64,000 nt of DNA from Capsicum annuum. Lineage: Eukaryota; Streptophyta; Magnoliopsida; Solanales; Solanaceae. Location: assembly GCF_002878395.1 (NCBI RefSeq), contig NC_061115.1:98415527-98479526 (forward strand), written 5' to 3'. The notes beneath the pieces are model-generated. The model did not search any database. It worked only from the letters and a program-made list of their open reading frames with translations, and had not been told where the DNA came from. The position numbers and the translations under genes were made by a program. The number at the start of each line of letters is the position of its first letter. Positions within the stretch are counted from its first letter, which is position 1. Below, in pieces: positions 10,713-21,664 of the stretch.

Positions 10713-11490
10713 CATGTGTTGATTCATTGGTCCCTTTAACCCATGAAGCTCAAGAATCTCTTTTCAAAATGCAAGAATTATGTATTTATGAATGTTCATG
10801 ATTCAAATTGGATTGTAATTTATGTTAATGATGTTGTGGGGTTTTGATTCATGTTTGAAATTACATATTCCAATGATTGACCCTAGGATGTGGTGAATTG
10901 CATAATAATCCTGATAAACTTCTAAACTTACATATTGATTGATCTATCCATGATTATTAGATATGTTGATGATTGTATAACCAAATCATGCTCCCCATAT
11001 GTTCTATTAAATGCCTATGTGAAGGAAAAGTGGCATACTAGTATTATTATATCAAATCCGCATTTATGTACAAGTTTATGCATGTCAAGTGTTTGATGAA
11101 ATATCTTAGTCAATGAGTTATGGATATATGTGTGGTCATTGTGGTGTTTTAGAACTTGTACTTTGTGAATTGTCCAACTTATTGTATTATGGATTGTGAT
11201 GTTTGTCATGTATTCAAGAAAGTCATGCTTTGTCAGTTTCATGGTATCAAGTCCTGGGGTAATTGTACCAAAAAATTTAGCTGTGTGCCTAGAATCAGTG
11301 TCATGTTTTCAAGATACACTCAGTCAAGCCATGATCCATAAAATTCAGTCAGTCTCATGACTCAGGAAAAACTCAGTAATCTTAGTATTATTCCGTCAGT
11401 TAATGGAACTCAATTAAATCAGTCCCGTCAGTTTAGTTAATCATGTTTTGTGTCTACTAAACATAGAGTGAACCCAGGGATGGGAACGCA

Positions 11491-11649
11491 CCTGTTATAT
11501 GAGTGTGTGATTCTTTGAAGCAATCTTTGCATAGGTAGCCAGCGTAGGTTGAGACATCATAGCCTATTATATGAGGGTAGATGAAGAGGCTTAACCTATT
11601 ATATGAGGGTTTCTACTATTCTCAAAAGTTTTACCTGTTATGAAAGGGT
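11491..11649 (+). repeat. CCTGTTATATGAGGGT short repeats in LTR-F1
   Basis: Four copies or close variants of the 16-mer CCTRTTATATGAGGGT begin at 11491, 11573, 11595 and 11634. They match four in LTR-F3 (26391-26557). In LTR-F2 all are lost in a deletion. Confidence 0.75.
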
Positions 11650-12614
11650 TACCCACAGATTGTTCTTACCATTGGTGCGGTATTGACACCCTTCCAATTG
11701 GGGTTACAGATTAGACTCTAACTCAGTGATATTGAGTTATTTGGGGCATGTCGGTTAGATGACTACTTACCACAGTTTTAGTTCCAGATTAGGACTATTA
11801 GATATAGTCATTTAGTCTCAGTAATAGAACTCAGATAGATTTATAAAATTCAGGACTTTCAGATACAATAACCTTATAATAGAATGAATCTCAGCTAGTT
11901 CCATCAGAAATTGGACTGTCAGATACACCTACTAAGTATTAGTTATTTCAGTTATACTGTTATCAGTATCTCATGTTATCAGTACTCAGACTCAGTAATC
12001 ATGTTATCAAGAACTGAGTTACAGTTAATATGTATTCATACATGTATTCTCACATTCATGTTATTCAGTTAGTTAGTATAGTTCATGCATGTGAACCCTT
12101 TCTATTTATCCTACCTCATATGAATACTAGTACATTCAAAGATACTGATGTATTTGTGCTATGGTGTTTTATATCATAGGTTTAAAAGCACGAGCTCCAG
12201 ACATCAGTAGCATTCCAGACTCAGCAGTCAAAGTTAGCAGTGAGTCCTCATCTATCGAGAACATGACCAATAATTTATTATCTCATTAATTTATTAGTTG
12301 GAGTTAGGTGAGGACATGTCCCATCAACTCATTATTCAGATAGTTTAGTCAGTTAGAGGCTTTTCAAATTACAGTATGTTCAGACTATTTATTTCAGTTA
12401 TTTTGGGTAGTTCATACCCTATTTAGATGTTATGTTTTATCAGCTATCAAGTCTGATTTTTGAACCTTATGGCCTTTCAGCCTCTATTTCTATATTCATA
12501 CAGTATATCATAAAGTATACAGGTACAGATATTAGTCATGGGTTAGCTTGTGGTCCTTCGAGGTCATGGGCACCATGTAGCATTTCGAGTACCAGATTTA
12601 GGGAATTATAATAT

Positions 12615-12634
12615 TGGTATCAAAGCCTAAGGTT
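12615..12634 (+). other. primer binding site of F, first internal region
   Basis: TGGTATCAAAGCC followed by TAAGGTT, four bases after the LTR end. It matches the complement of the initiator tRNA-Met 3' end apart from one substitution and a one-base shift. Confidence 0.8.
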
Positions 12635-12833
12635 CAACAATGTCCAAGGAAGTCTGAAATTCACATCTAGTAGAGTCTTGTGCATAGGTGTGTTGCACGC
12701 CACATTTATGCGCAGGAGGCTATAAGATATTTTATCAACAGTTTCCCTTCTTTTAGTATTAATGACATACTAGTGAGCATAATCTCAAGTCAATCTTTCA
12801 GTCTAATCCATTTCTCCCTTTCTTCTATAAAAT

Positions 12834-13960
12834 ATTCCTCCTAAAAGAAGAAATGGGAATCAACCAGCCCCTCAGCCCGAAGATTCTTTGGGAGAACATG
12901 TCTCTCATGCAAAGTTCAGAGTTGTATTCATAACTCTTTCTCAGTTAGTTACTGCTCATAATGAATGACCAGCTGTTGTTTTAGCCAACCTAGTGGCCAA
13001 TTCAGTTGTAGCCAGGATTTGAGACTTCACCCGAATAAATCCTCCATCCTTTTTTGGGTCTAAGTAAGATAAAGACCCTCTGGAATTTCTTGATCAAGTT
13101 TAGAAGGATAAATATATCGTGGGGTTACTTCTAGTGAGATTTCGAAGCTAGTTTCATATTAGTTAAAGGATATTGCTCAAACATGGTACAAATAGTGGTA
13201 GTTAGAAAGGGCTTTAGATGTAGGACCTATTGAGTGGGAGGAATTTTCTACTGCCTTCTTAGATAGATTCTTTACCCTAGAGCTGGGAGAAGATGTAGTA
13301 TTAGAATTTATCAACCTCAGGCAAGACAATATGATGGTGAAAGATAATTCTATTAAGTTTACTCAATTAGCCAGATATACTCCTCATATGGTTGTAGATA
13401 GTAGGGCTAAGATAAGTAAGTTTGTCTCTTGGGGTAAATGATAGTGTGATCAATGAGTGTAGGTCTGGGATATTGAATAGTAAAAAAACATTATCTCAAC
13501 TTATGACTCTTGCTCAATAGATAGAGGAGCAAAATTTTTAGATGAAGGAGAATAAGAATAAGAGAGTAAGGACAGGTAGTTTCAACTTTGCTTAGCCTAA
13601 ATAAAAAGGAGGAAACCATTATCAGTTTTTTCCTAAGTCATCAGTTCCAGCTCCTTCTTCAGCCAGTGCTCTAGCTTCTAAGTTTAGGGATGGTAATAGA
13701 GATAGGGTGTCAGGCTCTAAGTCTTAGGTCAGTGTATGTAATTCCCAAACAAATACGCTTTATCAGACTTATAGTAAGAACAAAAATGGTGCTCGCAAAG
13801 CTGGTAGCGATGTTCATTTAGGATGTGGCAAGCTAGGCCACAGAGTCAGAGATTATCCTCAGTTAGGTTATCAAGGTCAGCAGAACCGTTCCCCAGTATA
13901 GTTTGGTTGCCCAAATCAGCAGGGTTCTATCTCTAATGCTACTACTGGGTAACGCCCAAA
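12834..13960 (+). pseudogene. Gag, F first copy
   Basis: Homologous to the Gag at 19981. The start codon is destroyed: the PPKRRNGNQPAPQPED reading is preceded by ATT (12834-12836) where the second copy has ATG. The retrotransposon Gag core follows (FLDQV, AFLDRFFTLELGEDVVLEFINLRQ, DSRAKISK) with many stops, for example TAG where the related C element has the Gln codon CAA. A CCHC knuckle remnant lies at 13815-13856 and reads HLGCGKLGHRVRDY, so the first Cys and last Cys are gone. Upstream, TTTCAG|TCTAAT (AG at 12800-12801) resembles a 3' splice site. Gag would form the virus-like particle and bind element RNA; this copy cannot. Confidence 0.75.
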
Positions 13961-13989
13961 TTGACTTTATGCTCTTCAGTACTAGCAAG

Positions 13990-14430
13990 ATCAGGAAAAT
14001 TCTCCGGTTGTGGTTACTGGTAGGTTACAGGTCTTTTATGTTCATGTTTACACTTTGCTAGATCTAAGAGCTTCTTTTTCTTTTATTACTCCCTATATAG
14101 AAGTTTATTTTGGAGTCAGTCCCAAACTTCTAGCAGAGCCCTTCTCAGTATCTACCCCAGTAGGTAAAATTATCATATCTCAATTGGTATATAGGAACTG
14201 TTTGATTATGATACTTTAGAAAGTCACTTCTTTAGACTTATTCGAATTAGAGATGACTGATTTTGATGTCATTCTCAACATGGATTGGCTTTATTCCTGC
14301 TATGCCACAGTCGACAATAGAAATAGAATAGTTCAGTTCTAGTTTCCAAATAAACTTGTCCTAGAGTTGAGGGGTAGCATTTCAGCTTTCAGAGGTTAGC
14401 TTTTTTTCTACCTTCGAGAAAGGAAAATGA
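13990..14430 (+). pseudogene. aspartic protease, F first copy
   Basis: An open stretch from 14010 reads VFYVHVYTLLDLRASFSFITP. The Asp at 14061-14063 is the position of the catalytic Asp in the LDPGA-type motif of these proteases; the following Pro-Gly has become Leu-Arg. The C-terminal part (LAEPFSVSTPVGKII and ELEMTDFDVILNMDWL) is typical of the segment joining protease to RT and is interrupted by a TAG after position 14214. The active enzyme would mature Gag-Pol. This copy is inactive because of the motif change and stops. Confidence 0.65.
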
Positions 14431-14509
14431 TATCTAAAAGATGCATCTAACATCTTGTTTGAGTTAAGAACACTAGTTTTAAAACTGAAAGCCTTATTTC
14501 AGTCCTAGT

Positions 14510-15860
14510 CATGAATGAATATTGAGATGTCTTTCCTGAAGATCTTCCAGGAATTCCTCCCAATAGGGAAATAAGCTTCAACATTGATCTTCTTCCAGAT
14601 ACTCATCCAATATCTATTCTACCATACAGAGTGCCACCAGTAGAACTCAGATAATTGAAAGAGCACTTAAAGGATCTCCTTGATAAGGGACTCATCAGAC
14701 CCAGTGTGTCTCTGTGGGGCGCACCAGTCTTATTCATGTGCAAGAAAGATGGTTCTCTCAGAATGTGCATAGACTACAATTAACTCAACAATGTTACGAT
14801 CAAGGAAAAATATGCTCTTTATAAAATTGATGACTTGTTTTACCATTTTTAGGGTGCCAGCTATGCCTCTAAGATAGACCTCAAATTAGACTATCATGAG
14901 CTTAGAGTTAGAGAATGTGGCATTCCAAAAATAGCCTTTCATACAAGGTATGGTCACTTCAAATTCTTAGTTATGTCCTTTGGTCTTACCAATGCCCTAG
15001 AAGCTTTCTTGGACTTTATGAACTAGGTTTTTAGGTAGTACTTGGACATGTTCTTCATAGTCTTCATAGATGATATTCTGGTCTATTCCCGTAGTGAGCA
15101 TGTTCATGCAGACCATCTCAGAATTGTACTTTAGACTCCCAGAGATCATCAGATATTCGCCAAGTCTAGTAAGTACGAGTTTTGGCTAAGGTCAGTAGCA
15201 TTTCTTGGTCATATCATATTCGGTAATGGCATTAGGGTTGATCCTCAAAAGATTGAAGCGGTAAGAAACTAGCCCAGACCTTTCTGTCTATCCGACATCA
15301 GTAGTTTCTTGGGTTTGGCTGGCTATTATAGATAGTTTCTTGAGGTACTTTCTTCTATTGTATCCCCTATGTCCAGATTGACTCAAAAAAAGTCAAGTTT
15401 TAGTGGTTAGATCCTTGCAAGAAGAGTTTTCAGGAGATGATGACATGACTCACCTCAGCTTTAGTCTTAACTCTTCTAGATGGTTCAGATGGGTTCGTAG
15501 TGTATTGTGATGTATCCAGAGTAGGTTTAGGTTGCATCCTCATGCATTATGGTAAGGTCATAACCTAAACCTCTAGACAAGTTAAAACCATGAGAGAAAT
15601 TATCCTACTCATGATCTTGAGTTGGTAGCCATAGTATTTTCCTTAAAGATTTGGAGGCATTATCTATACGAAGTTCATATGGAGGTGTTCACAGATCATA
15701 AGAGCCTTTAGCATCTTATTTCTCAGAAAGATCTCAATCTTTGTTAGAGAACGTAGTTAGAGCTCTTGAAAGATTATGACATGAGTATCCGTTATTATAC
15801 GAGCAAGGCTAATGTAGTGGTCGACGCTCTCAGTAGACTGCCTATGGGTAGCGTTGCTCA
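14510..15860 (+). pseudogene. reverse transcriptase and RNase H, F first copy
   Basis: RT reading begins near DVFPEDLPGIPP and includes [57 protein letters not shown] and the catalytic FIDD box at 15063-15074 with both Asp codons (GAT GAT) intact. The connection domain ([17 protein letters not shown]) follows. RNase H starts at [11 protein letters not shown] (near 15480), keeps the first Asp, then shifts frame at 15585-15600. At least ten in-frame stops occur in RT, most of them TAG at Gln or Trp positions. The domain order Gag-PR-RT-RH-IN marks Ty3/gypsy. Catalytic residues survive but no continuous frame does. Confidence 0.8.
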
Positions 15861-17400
15861 TGTTGAGGACAATATGAAGAAGTTAGCTTAGGAAATCCAT
15901 TAGCTTGCTAGATTAGGCATTCGCTTAGTTGATTCATAGGAGGGTTACATATGGGTTCAGAGTAGTTCAGAATAATCTCTAGTTTCTGAGGTGAAAGAAA
16001 AGCAAGATAGAGATCCCAGTCTAGTCAAGTTGAAAAGGTCAGTCAAGGATTAGAAATCAAAGCTTTTCTGCTAAGGTGTAGATGGTGTCCTACATTTTCA
16101 GGGTCATCTGTGTGTTCCAGGTATAGATGACTTAAGGCAGCAAATTCTTGTAGAAGCTCATAGTGTGCACTACTCTATTTATTTAGGGGCCACAAAGTTG
16201 TACTGTGACTTATAGGAAATCTATTGGTGGAGTGATATGAAGCGAGATGTTGCAAAGTTTGTTGTGAAGTGCTGTACATGACAACAGGTTAAGATAGAGC
16301 ATCAGAAACCTAGTGGATCCATGAAGGAGTTCAGTATTCCTCTTGGAAGTAGGAAGAAGTGAACATGGACTTCGTGATGGGTTTGCCTTGTACTCATCGC
16401 CAGCATGATTTAGTTTGGGTCATTTTAGATAGGATGACTAAATCAACTCATTTTTTTCTAGTCCATACCTCTTTTTCAGCTGAGGCTTATGCCAAACTCT
16501 ACATCATAGAGTTGGTTAGATTGCATGGTGTTCTATTTTCTATTATCTCAGACAGAGGTGCCTAGTTTACCTCTTATTTCTAAAAAGCATTCCAAAAGGG
16601 TCTTGGTACCCAAGTTCATCTCAGTACAACCTTTCATCCTTAGAAAGATGGTCAAGCAGAAAGGACCATTCAGAATTTAGAAGATATTCTAAGGGTGTGT
16701 GAAATTGATTTCAAGGTTAGTTGGGGCGACCACTTGCATTTGATTGAGTTTGAATACAATAACAGTTATCACTCTAGTATTTGGATGGCTCTATTCAAAG
16801 CTCTCTATAGTATAAGATGCAGATCTCAAATCATTTGGTTTGAAGTTAGTAAGGCCTCAGTTATTGGGTCTGACTTAGTATTTGACGCTTTTGAGAAAGT
16901 CCAGTTGATCAGAGAAAGACTGCGGGATACTCAAAGCCAACAGAATTTTTATACGGATGTGAGTAGAAAGGATATCAAGTTTGAGATTGGTGATTATGTC
17001 TATCTAAATATCTCTCCCATAAAAAAGAGAAAATATTTGGAAAGAAGGGAAAGCTCAGTCCTTGATAAGTTGGTCACTTCAAGATTCTCAGTCGCTTCAG
17101 TAAGGTAGCTTATGAGCTCGAATTGCCTTCAGATCTAGCCTCAGTTCATCCAGTCTTCCATGTCTCTTTTCTCAAGAAGAGCATAGGTGACCCAGCAATT
17201 GTAGTCCCTAGTCAGAGCATAGATGTTCAGAACAACCATTCTTATAAAGAGATTCCAGTCAAAATCCTAGTTTATCAGACTCGTAGACTGAAGAACAGAG
17301 AAATCCCTCTAGTCAAAGTTCTTTGGCAAAATCAATCCATTAAGGGAGCTACTTGGTAAGCAGAAGCAGACTTGCGTATCAAGTATCCTTACCTCTTCTC
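15861..17400 (+). pseudogene. integrase and chromodomain, F first copy
   Basis: The N-terminal zinc-binding domain keeps two His (EAHSVHYSIY) but its second Cys codon is now TGA (KCCT then stop). In the core the three acidic catalytic residues are all present: Asp at 16368-16370 (MDFVMG), Asp at 16551-16553 (ISDRG) and Glu at 16659-16661 (GQAERT). The last two are separated by 35 residues, the expected D-35-E spacing. The C-terminal domain is open from 16695 to 17108 (SYHSSIWMALFKALY, FEIGDYVYL). A chromodomain-like tail (17225-17390) reads IPVKILVYQTRRLKNREIPL, VKVLWQNQS and ATW, the aromatic/acidic pattern of chromovirus integrases, thought to guide insertion to heterochromatin. Stops at several points, for example within 16563-16565. 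Confidence 0.8.
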
Positions 17401-17780
17401 CTGAAACTCAGATCTAGCTCAAGGTAACAGTTCTGCTTAATCTTTTCAGTTTTATGTTCAGGTTTCAATGACAAGCTTGGTATAAATTTTAAGTTTAGAA
17501 TTCCATTACAACTTGGTCCAAAATGCCATTGCATATCCATTCATGCATTCATATGTTATTTTGGTTATATAATCATGCATCAGACATGCATTCTCATTGA
17601 GAGAACCTTAGTTCATCAGAACACTTAGTCATGCATCCATGAATCAGTTACACATGCATCAGATATACATGTTCGATATGATATATTCAGTTATCAATCA
17701 TGTCTACTATGGGATCATGTTCCTATTGTTCAAGCTTAGTATTTACATTATATTTTCTTCTTCCCTCTCACTCAATCTTA

Positions 17781-17812
17781 TTTGAGAATGAATGTTCTCA
17801 AGAAGGAGATAT
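17781..17812 (+). other. box and polypurine tract, F first copy
   Basis: TTTGAGAATGAATGTTC (17781-17797) followed by a purine-rich tract AAGAAGGAGATAT (17800-17812) directly before LTR-F2. The same box-plus-tract pair precedes LTRs of A, B and C. The 380 bp between the chromodomain and this site (17401-17780) hold no further coding sequence. Confidence 0.75.
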
Positions 17813-19757
17813 TCTAATACCCCGTACTTCTACTTAGCTTAAAATTATCCTAAGAATGTTACAAACTTACCTTGAAAGATAAATCTATTTTTGTACGCAT
17901 GGAATGTTTAATATTTTCACTTTTTGTTGAGTAGGAAATTAAATTAGCTTTCCAATGATACCAATTATGTCCAAATCCGATATCGGAGTATAAAGTTATG
18001 GACATTTTAGCGAAAGCTGTCAGAACCGCCCTGGTGCAACTGGCAGGTTGACGGACGTCGATCTAGCGGCAGACCGTCTCCTTGACCATTGTAGCTGAGG
18101 TAGTAAGTCAATCTTCTTACTAAGGTGAGACATACAGGTTGACAGACTGTCAAACTTGCGATAGACCATCTCCCAAGCTGTCGCTACTAAGGTAGTGAGT
18201 CCTTATTCTAGCCCAGGTACGACGGTCAGAACGATGGACCGTCAAGCCAGCAATGAACCATTGCATAATCCGTCGTAGATCCCATTCAGCAATTTAAATT
18301 CATTTTAAAAAGGGTATTTGGGTCTTTTTCCACCCGTTTTAACCCCCTAATTATACTAGACCATATCCCATAACTTTACTATTCATCTATAATATCAAAT
18401 TAAGGTTTCTCTTATAGATCAATCCTCAAGAACAATAAATTCTTAGGTGTTTAATTCTAAGTCAATAATTCAAGTTTTCCTCCATCAATCTTCAAGAAAT
18501 CATCTACCCAGGTATGTCATGTGATAATTCATGCGTCACTTTCACCCATAAAGCTCAAGAATCTTTTTTCAAAATCCATGATTTGTGTATTTATGAATGT
18601 TCATGATTTAAATTGAATTGAAATTCATGTTCATTATGTTGTGAGGTTCTGATTCATGTTTTAAATTACATATTCCAATGATTGACCCTAGGATGTGGTG
18701 ATTTGCATAGTAATCATGATAAAATCTTAAATTTACATGTTGATTGATGTATCCATTATTATTAGATGTGTTGATGATTGTCTAATCAAAGCATGCTCCC
18801 CATGTGTTCGATTAAAATAATATGCGAAGAAAAAGTGCCATACTAGTATGATAATATGAAATCCCGCTTTATGTACAAGTTTATGCATGTCAACTGTTTG
18901 ATGAAATGTCTTAATCAATGAGTTATGGATATATGTGTGGCCATTGTGGTGTTTTAGAACTTGTACTTCTTGAATTCTCCAAGTTACTATATTATGGATT
19001 GTGATGTTGGTCATGTATTCAAGAAAGTCATACTTTGTCAGTTTCATTCTATCGAGTCCTGGGGGTACTTGTACCCAGAAATTTGGTTGGGTGCCTAGAA
19101 TCAGTGTCAGGTTTTCGAGATACTCTTAGTCAAGCCATGATCCATTGAATTCAGTTAGTCTCATGACTCAGGAAAAACTCAGTAATCTCAGTAGTATTCC
19201 ATCATTCAACAGAACTCTGTCAACTCAGTCCAATCAGTTTAGTTAATCATGTTTATTGTCTATTTATATGTGAGAAGAAATTATCACTAAGTGAACCCAA
19301 GGATGGTGTTTTATACCATAGGTTTAGAAGCACGAGCTACAAAGCATCAGTAGCATTCTAGTCTCAGCAGTCAAAGTTAGTAGTGTCTCCTCATCCTTCG
19401 AGGACATGACCATTACTTTATTATCTCATTAGTTAATTTATTAGTTGGAGTTAGTTGGGGACAAGTCCCATCAACTCTTTATTCAGACAATTGAGTATGT
19501 TAGAGGCTTTTTAGACTACAGTATGTTAAAATAGTTTATTTTAGTTATTTTTGTTATTTTATACCCCATCTAGATGTTATATTTTATCAGTTGTCATGTC
19601 TTAATTTTGAACAAGATGGACTTTCAGCCTCTATTTCCGTATTCATCCAAGATATCATGCAGTATATAGGTACAGATATTAGTCATGGGTTATCTAGAGG
19701 TCCTTAAGGGTCATGACCATCGTGTAGCATTCCAGGTACCATATTCGGGGCATTACA
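17813..19757 (+). mobile_element. LTR-F2 (middle LTR, internally deleted)
   Basis: 1,945 bp, starting TCTAATACCCC and ending GGCATTACA. It matches LTR-F1 and LTR-F3 except for a missing ~680 bp. At 19300-19305 the sequence jumps from CCCAAGGATGG to TGTTTTATACCATAG, segments that in LTR-F1 are near 11480 and 12163. It serves as 3' LTR for the first copy (PPT on its left) and 5' LTR for the second copy (PBS on its right). Confidence 0.85.
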
Positions 19758-19761
19758 AACT

Positions 19762-19781
19762 TGCTATCAGAGCCTAAGGTT
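19762..19781 (+). other. primer binding site of F, second internal region
   Basis: TGCTATCAGAGCC then TAAGGTT, four bases after LTR-F2. One change (G to C) from the initiator tRNA-Met complement. Confidence 0.8.
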
Positions 19782-19980
19782 CAATAGTGTCCTAGGAAGT
19801 CTGAAAGCCACATCTATTAGAGTCTTATGCATGGGTGTGTTGCACGCCATATTTTTGTGTAGGAGGCTATAAGATGTTTTATTAACAGTTTCCCTTCATT
19901 CAGTATTCATGTCGTGCCAGTGAGCATAATCTCAAGTCAATTTCTCAGTCTAATCCTTTTATCCCTTTCTTTTACAAAAT

Positions 19981-21010
19981 ATGCCTCCTAAAAAAAGAAA
20001 TGGGAATCAGCCAGCCCCTCAACCCGAAGATCCTTTGCGTGATTATGTCTCTCATGCAGAGTTAAGAGCTTCATTCACAACTCTTTCTCAGTCAGTTGCT
20101 GCTCAGAATGAATGACCGACTGTCATTCCGGCCAACCCAGTGGCCAATTCAGCTGCAGCCAAGATTCAAGACTTTACCCAAATGAATCCTCCATCCCTTT
20201 TTGGGTATAAGTTAGATAAGGACACGTATGAATTTCTTGATCAAGTTTAGAAGGTTATGGATATCATAGGGGTTATTTTTAGTGAGAGTGCATAGCTAGA
20301 TGCATATCAGCTGTAGGATATTGCTCACACATGATACAAATAGTGAAGGTCAAAGAGGGCTGTAGATATAGGGCCTATTGATTAGGAGGAGTTTGCTACT
20401 GCCTTCTTAGATAGATTATTTCCCCTAGAACTGAGAGAAGATAAAGTGTTAGAATTTATCAACCTCAGGCAAGGAAACATGATGGTGAAAGAGTGTTCTC
20501 TTAAGTTTACTCAGTTAGATAGATATTCTTCTCATGTGGTTGTAGATAGCAGGGCTAAGATGACTAAGTTTTTCTCTGGGGTGAATGATAGTATGGTCAA
20601 CGAGTATAGATCTGTCATGTAGAATAGTGGCATGAGTTTAGCCAGGCTTATGACTCATGCTCAACAGATAGAGGAGCAAAAGATTACGATGAGGGAGAAG
20701 CAGAATAAGAGAGCAAGGACAGGTATTTTCAACTTTGCTCAGGCTAAATCCAAAGGAGGAAACCATTCTCAGTTTCATCCTAAGTCATCCATTCTAACTC
20801 CTTCTTTATCTAGTGCGCCAGCTCCTAACATCATGGATAGTAATAGATATAGGGCGCCAGCTCAGTCTAAGGGCAATGTTAGCAATGCCTGAACTAATCC
20901 CCTTTGTCAGACTTATGGTAAGAACCACAAGGGTACTTGCAGAGCTGGCAGCTATGTTTATTTCAGAGATGGCAAGCCAAGCCACAGAGTCAGAGAATAT
21001 CCCCAGTCAG
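19981..21010 (+). pseudogene. Gag, F second copy
   Basis: The ATG at 19981 opens MPPKKRNGNQPAPQPED and keeps frame as far as 20892 apart from point stops. Stops include TAG at 20248-20250, TGA at 20332-20334 and TAG at 20341-20343; the related C element reads Gln, Trp and a stop at these places. The Gag core (ATAFLDRLFPLELREDKVLEF) and the AQQIEEQKI segment are clear. The knuckle is badly damaged: in CQTYGKNHKGTC and YFRDGKPSHRVREY several Cys are lost. TTTCTCAG|TCTAAT (AG 19947-19948) upstream of the ATG resembles a 3' splice site. The start is chosen because it aligns with the ATG of C (55333) and B (43757). Confidence 0.8.
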
Positions 21011-21169
21011 GTTATCAGGGTCAACAAAACCATTCCCTTGTTCAGTTTGGTCACCCAAATTAGTAGGTTTCCACCTCTAGTGCTACTAGTTGGTAACGCC
21101 CAAATCGACTTTACGCTCTCCAATCCTGGCAAGATTAGGAAAATCTCCTTATGTGGTTATTGTTATGTT

Positions 21170-21540
21170 ACAGATCTATTATGTGCATGTCTATGCTTTG
21201 CAAGAACCAGGAGCTTTTTTGTCTTTTATTACTCCCCATACTACAGTTGATTTCCGAGTTAGTCCCAAAATTTTAGCAGAGCCCTTCTAAGTATCTACCA
21301 AGTGGGTAAAATTATCATAGCCAGATGGGTATGCAAGAACTGTCTGGTTATGATATTTCAAAAACTCACTTCAGCAGATTTAGTTGAATTAGAGATGACT
21401 GATTTTGATGTCATTCTTGACATGGATTGGCTTAATTCCTGCTATGCCATAGTCGACTACAGAAACAGAATAGTCCAGTTCCAGTTTTTGAATGAACCTA
21501 TCCTAGAGTAGAGGGGCAGCACTTCAGCTTTCAGAGTCAA
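21170..21540 (+). pseudogene. aspartic protease, F second copy
   Basis: Reads YVHVYALQEPGAFLSFITP. The catalytic Asp is replaced by Glu (21204-21206), while the following Pro-Gly-Ala is kept. A stop follows LAEPF at 21288-21290, then a frame change leads into a segment (21302-21511) with ELEMTDFDVILDMDWL. The motif loss makes this copy inactive. Confidence 0.65.
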
Positions 21541-21664
21541 CTTGTTTCCTACCTTCGGGCAAGGAAAATGATATCTAAATGATGTAGTTATCATATTGTT
21601 TGAGTTAAGGACACTAGTTCTAAAACTCCCAGTATTGATTTAGTCACAGTCGTGAATGAATAAA

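Larger units (their letters stand above)
10008..12610 (+). mobile_element. LTR-F1 (Ty3/gypsy chromovirus family F, 5' LTR)
   Basis: About 2.6 kb, starting TATAATACTCC (TG to TA change) and ending AATTATA, aligning with LTR-F2 (TCTAATACCCC...CATTACA) and LTR-F3 (TGTAGTACCCC...CATTATA). It is followed at once by a PBS. Within it: a GC-rich tandem block (10226-10485), an AAACCCTA box and splice-donor-like site (10633-10712), and four copies of a 16-bp repeat (11491-11649). It interrupts LTR-A1. Confidence 0.85.

Noticed and set aside
20813..21250. 145-codon plus-strand open frame overlapping F second-copy Gag
   Set aside because: It is an out-of-frame reading across the Gag knuckle and protease region.
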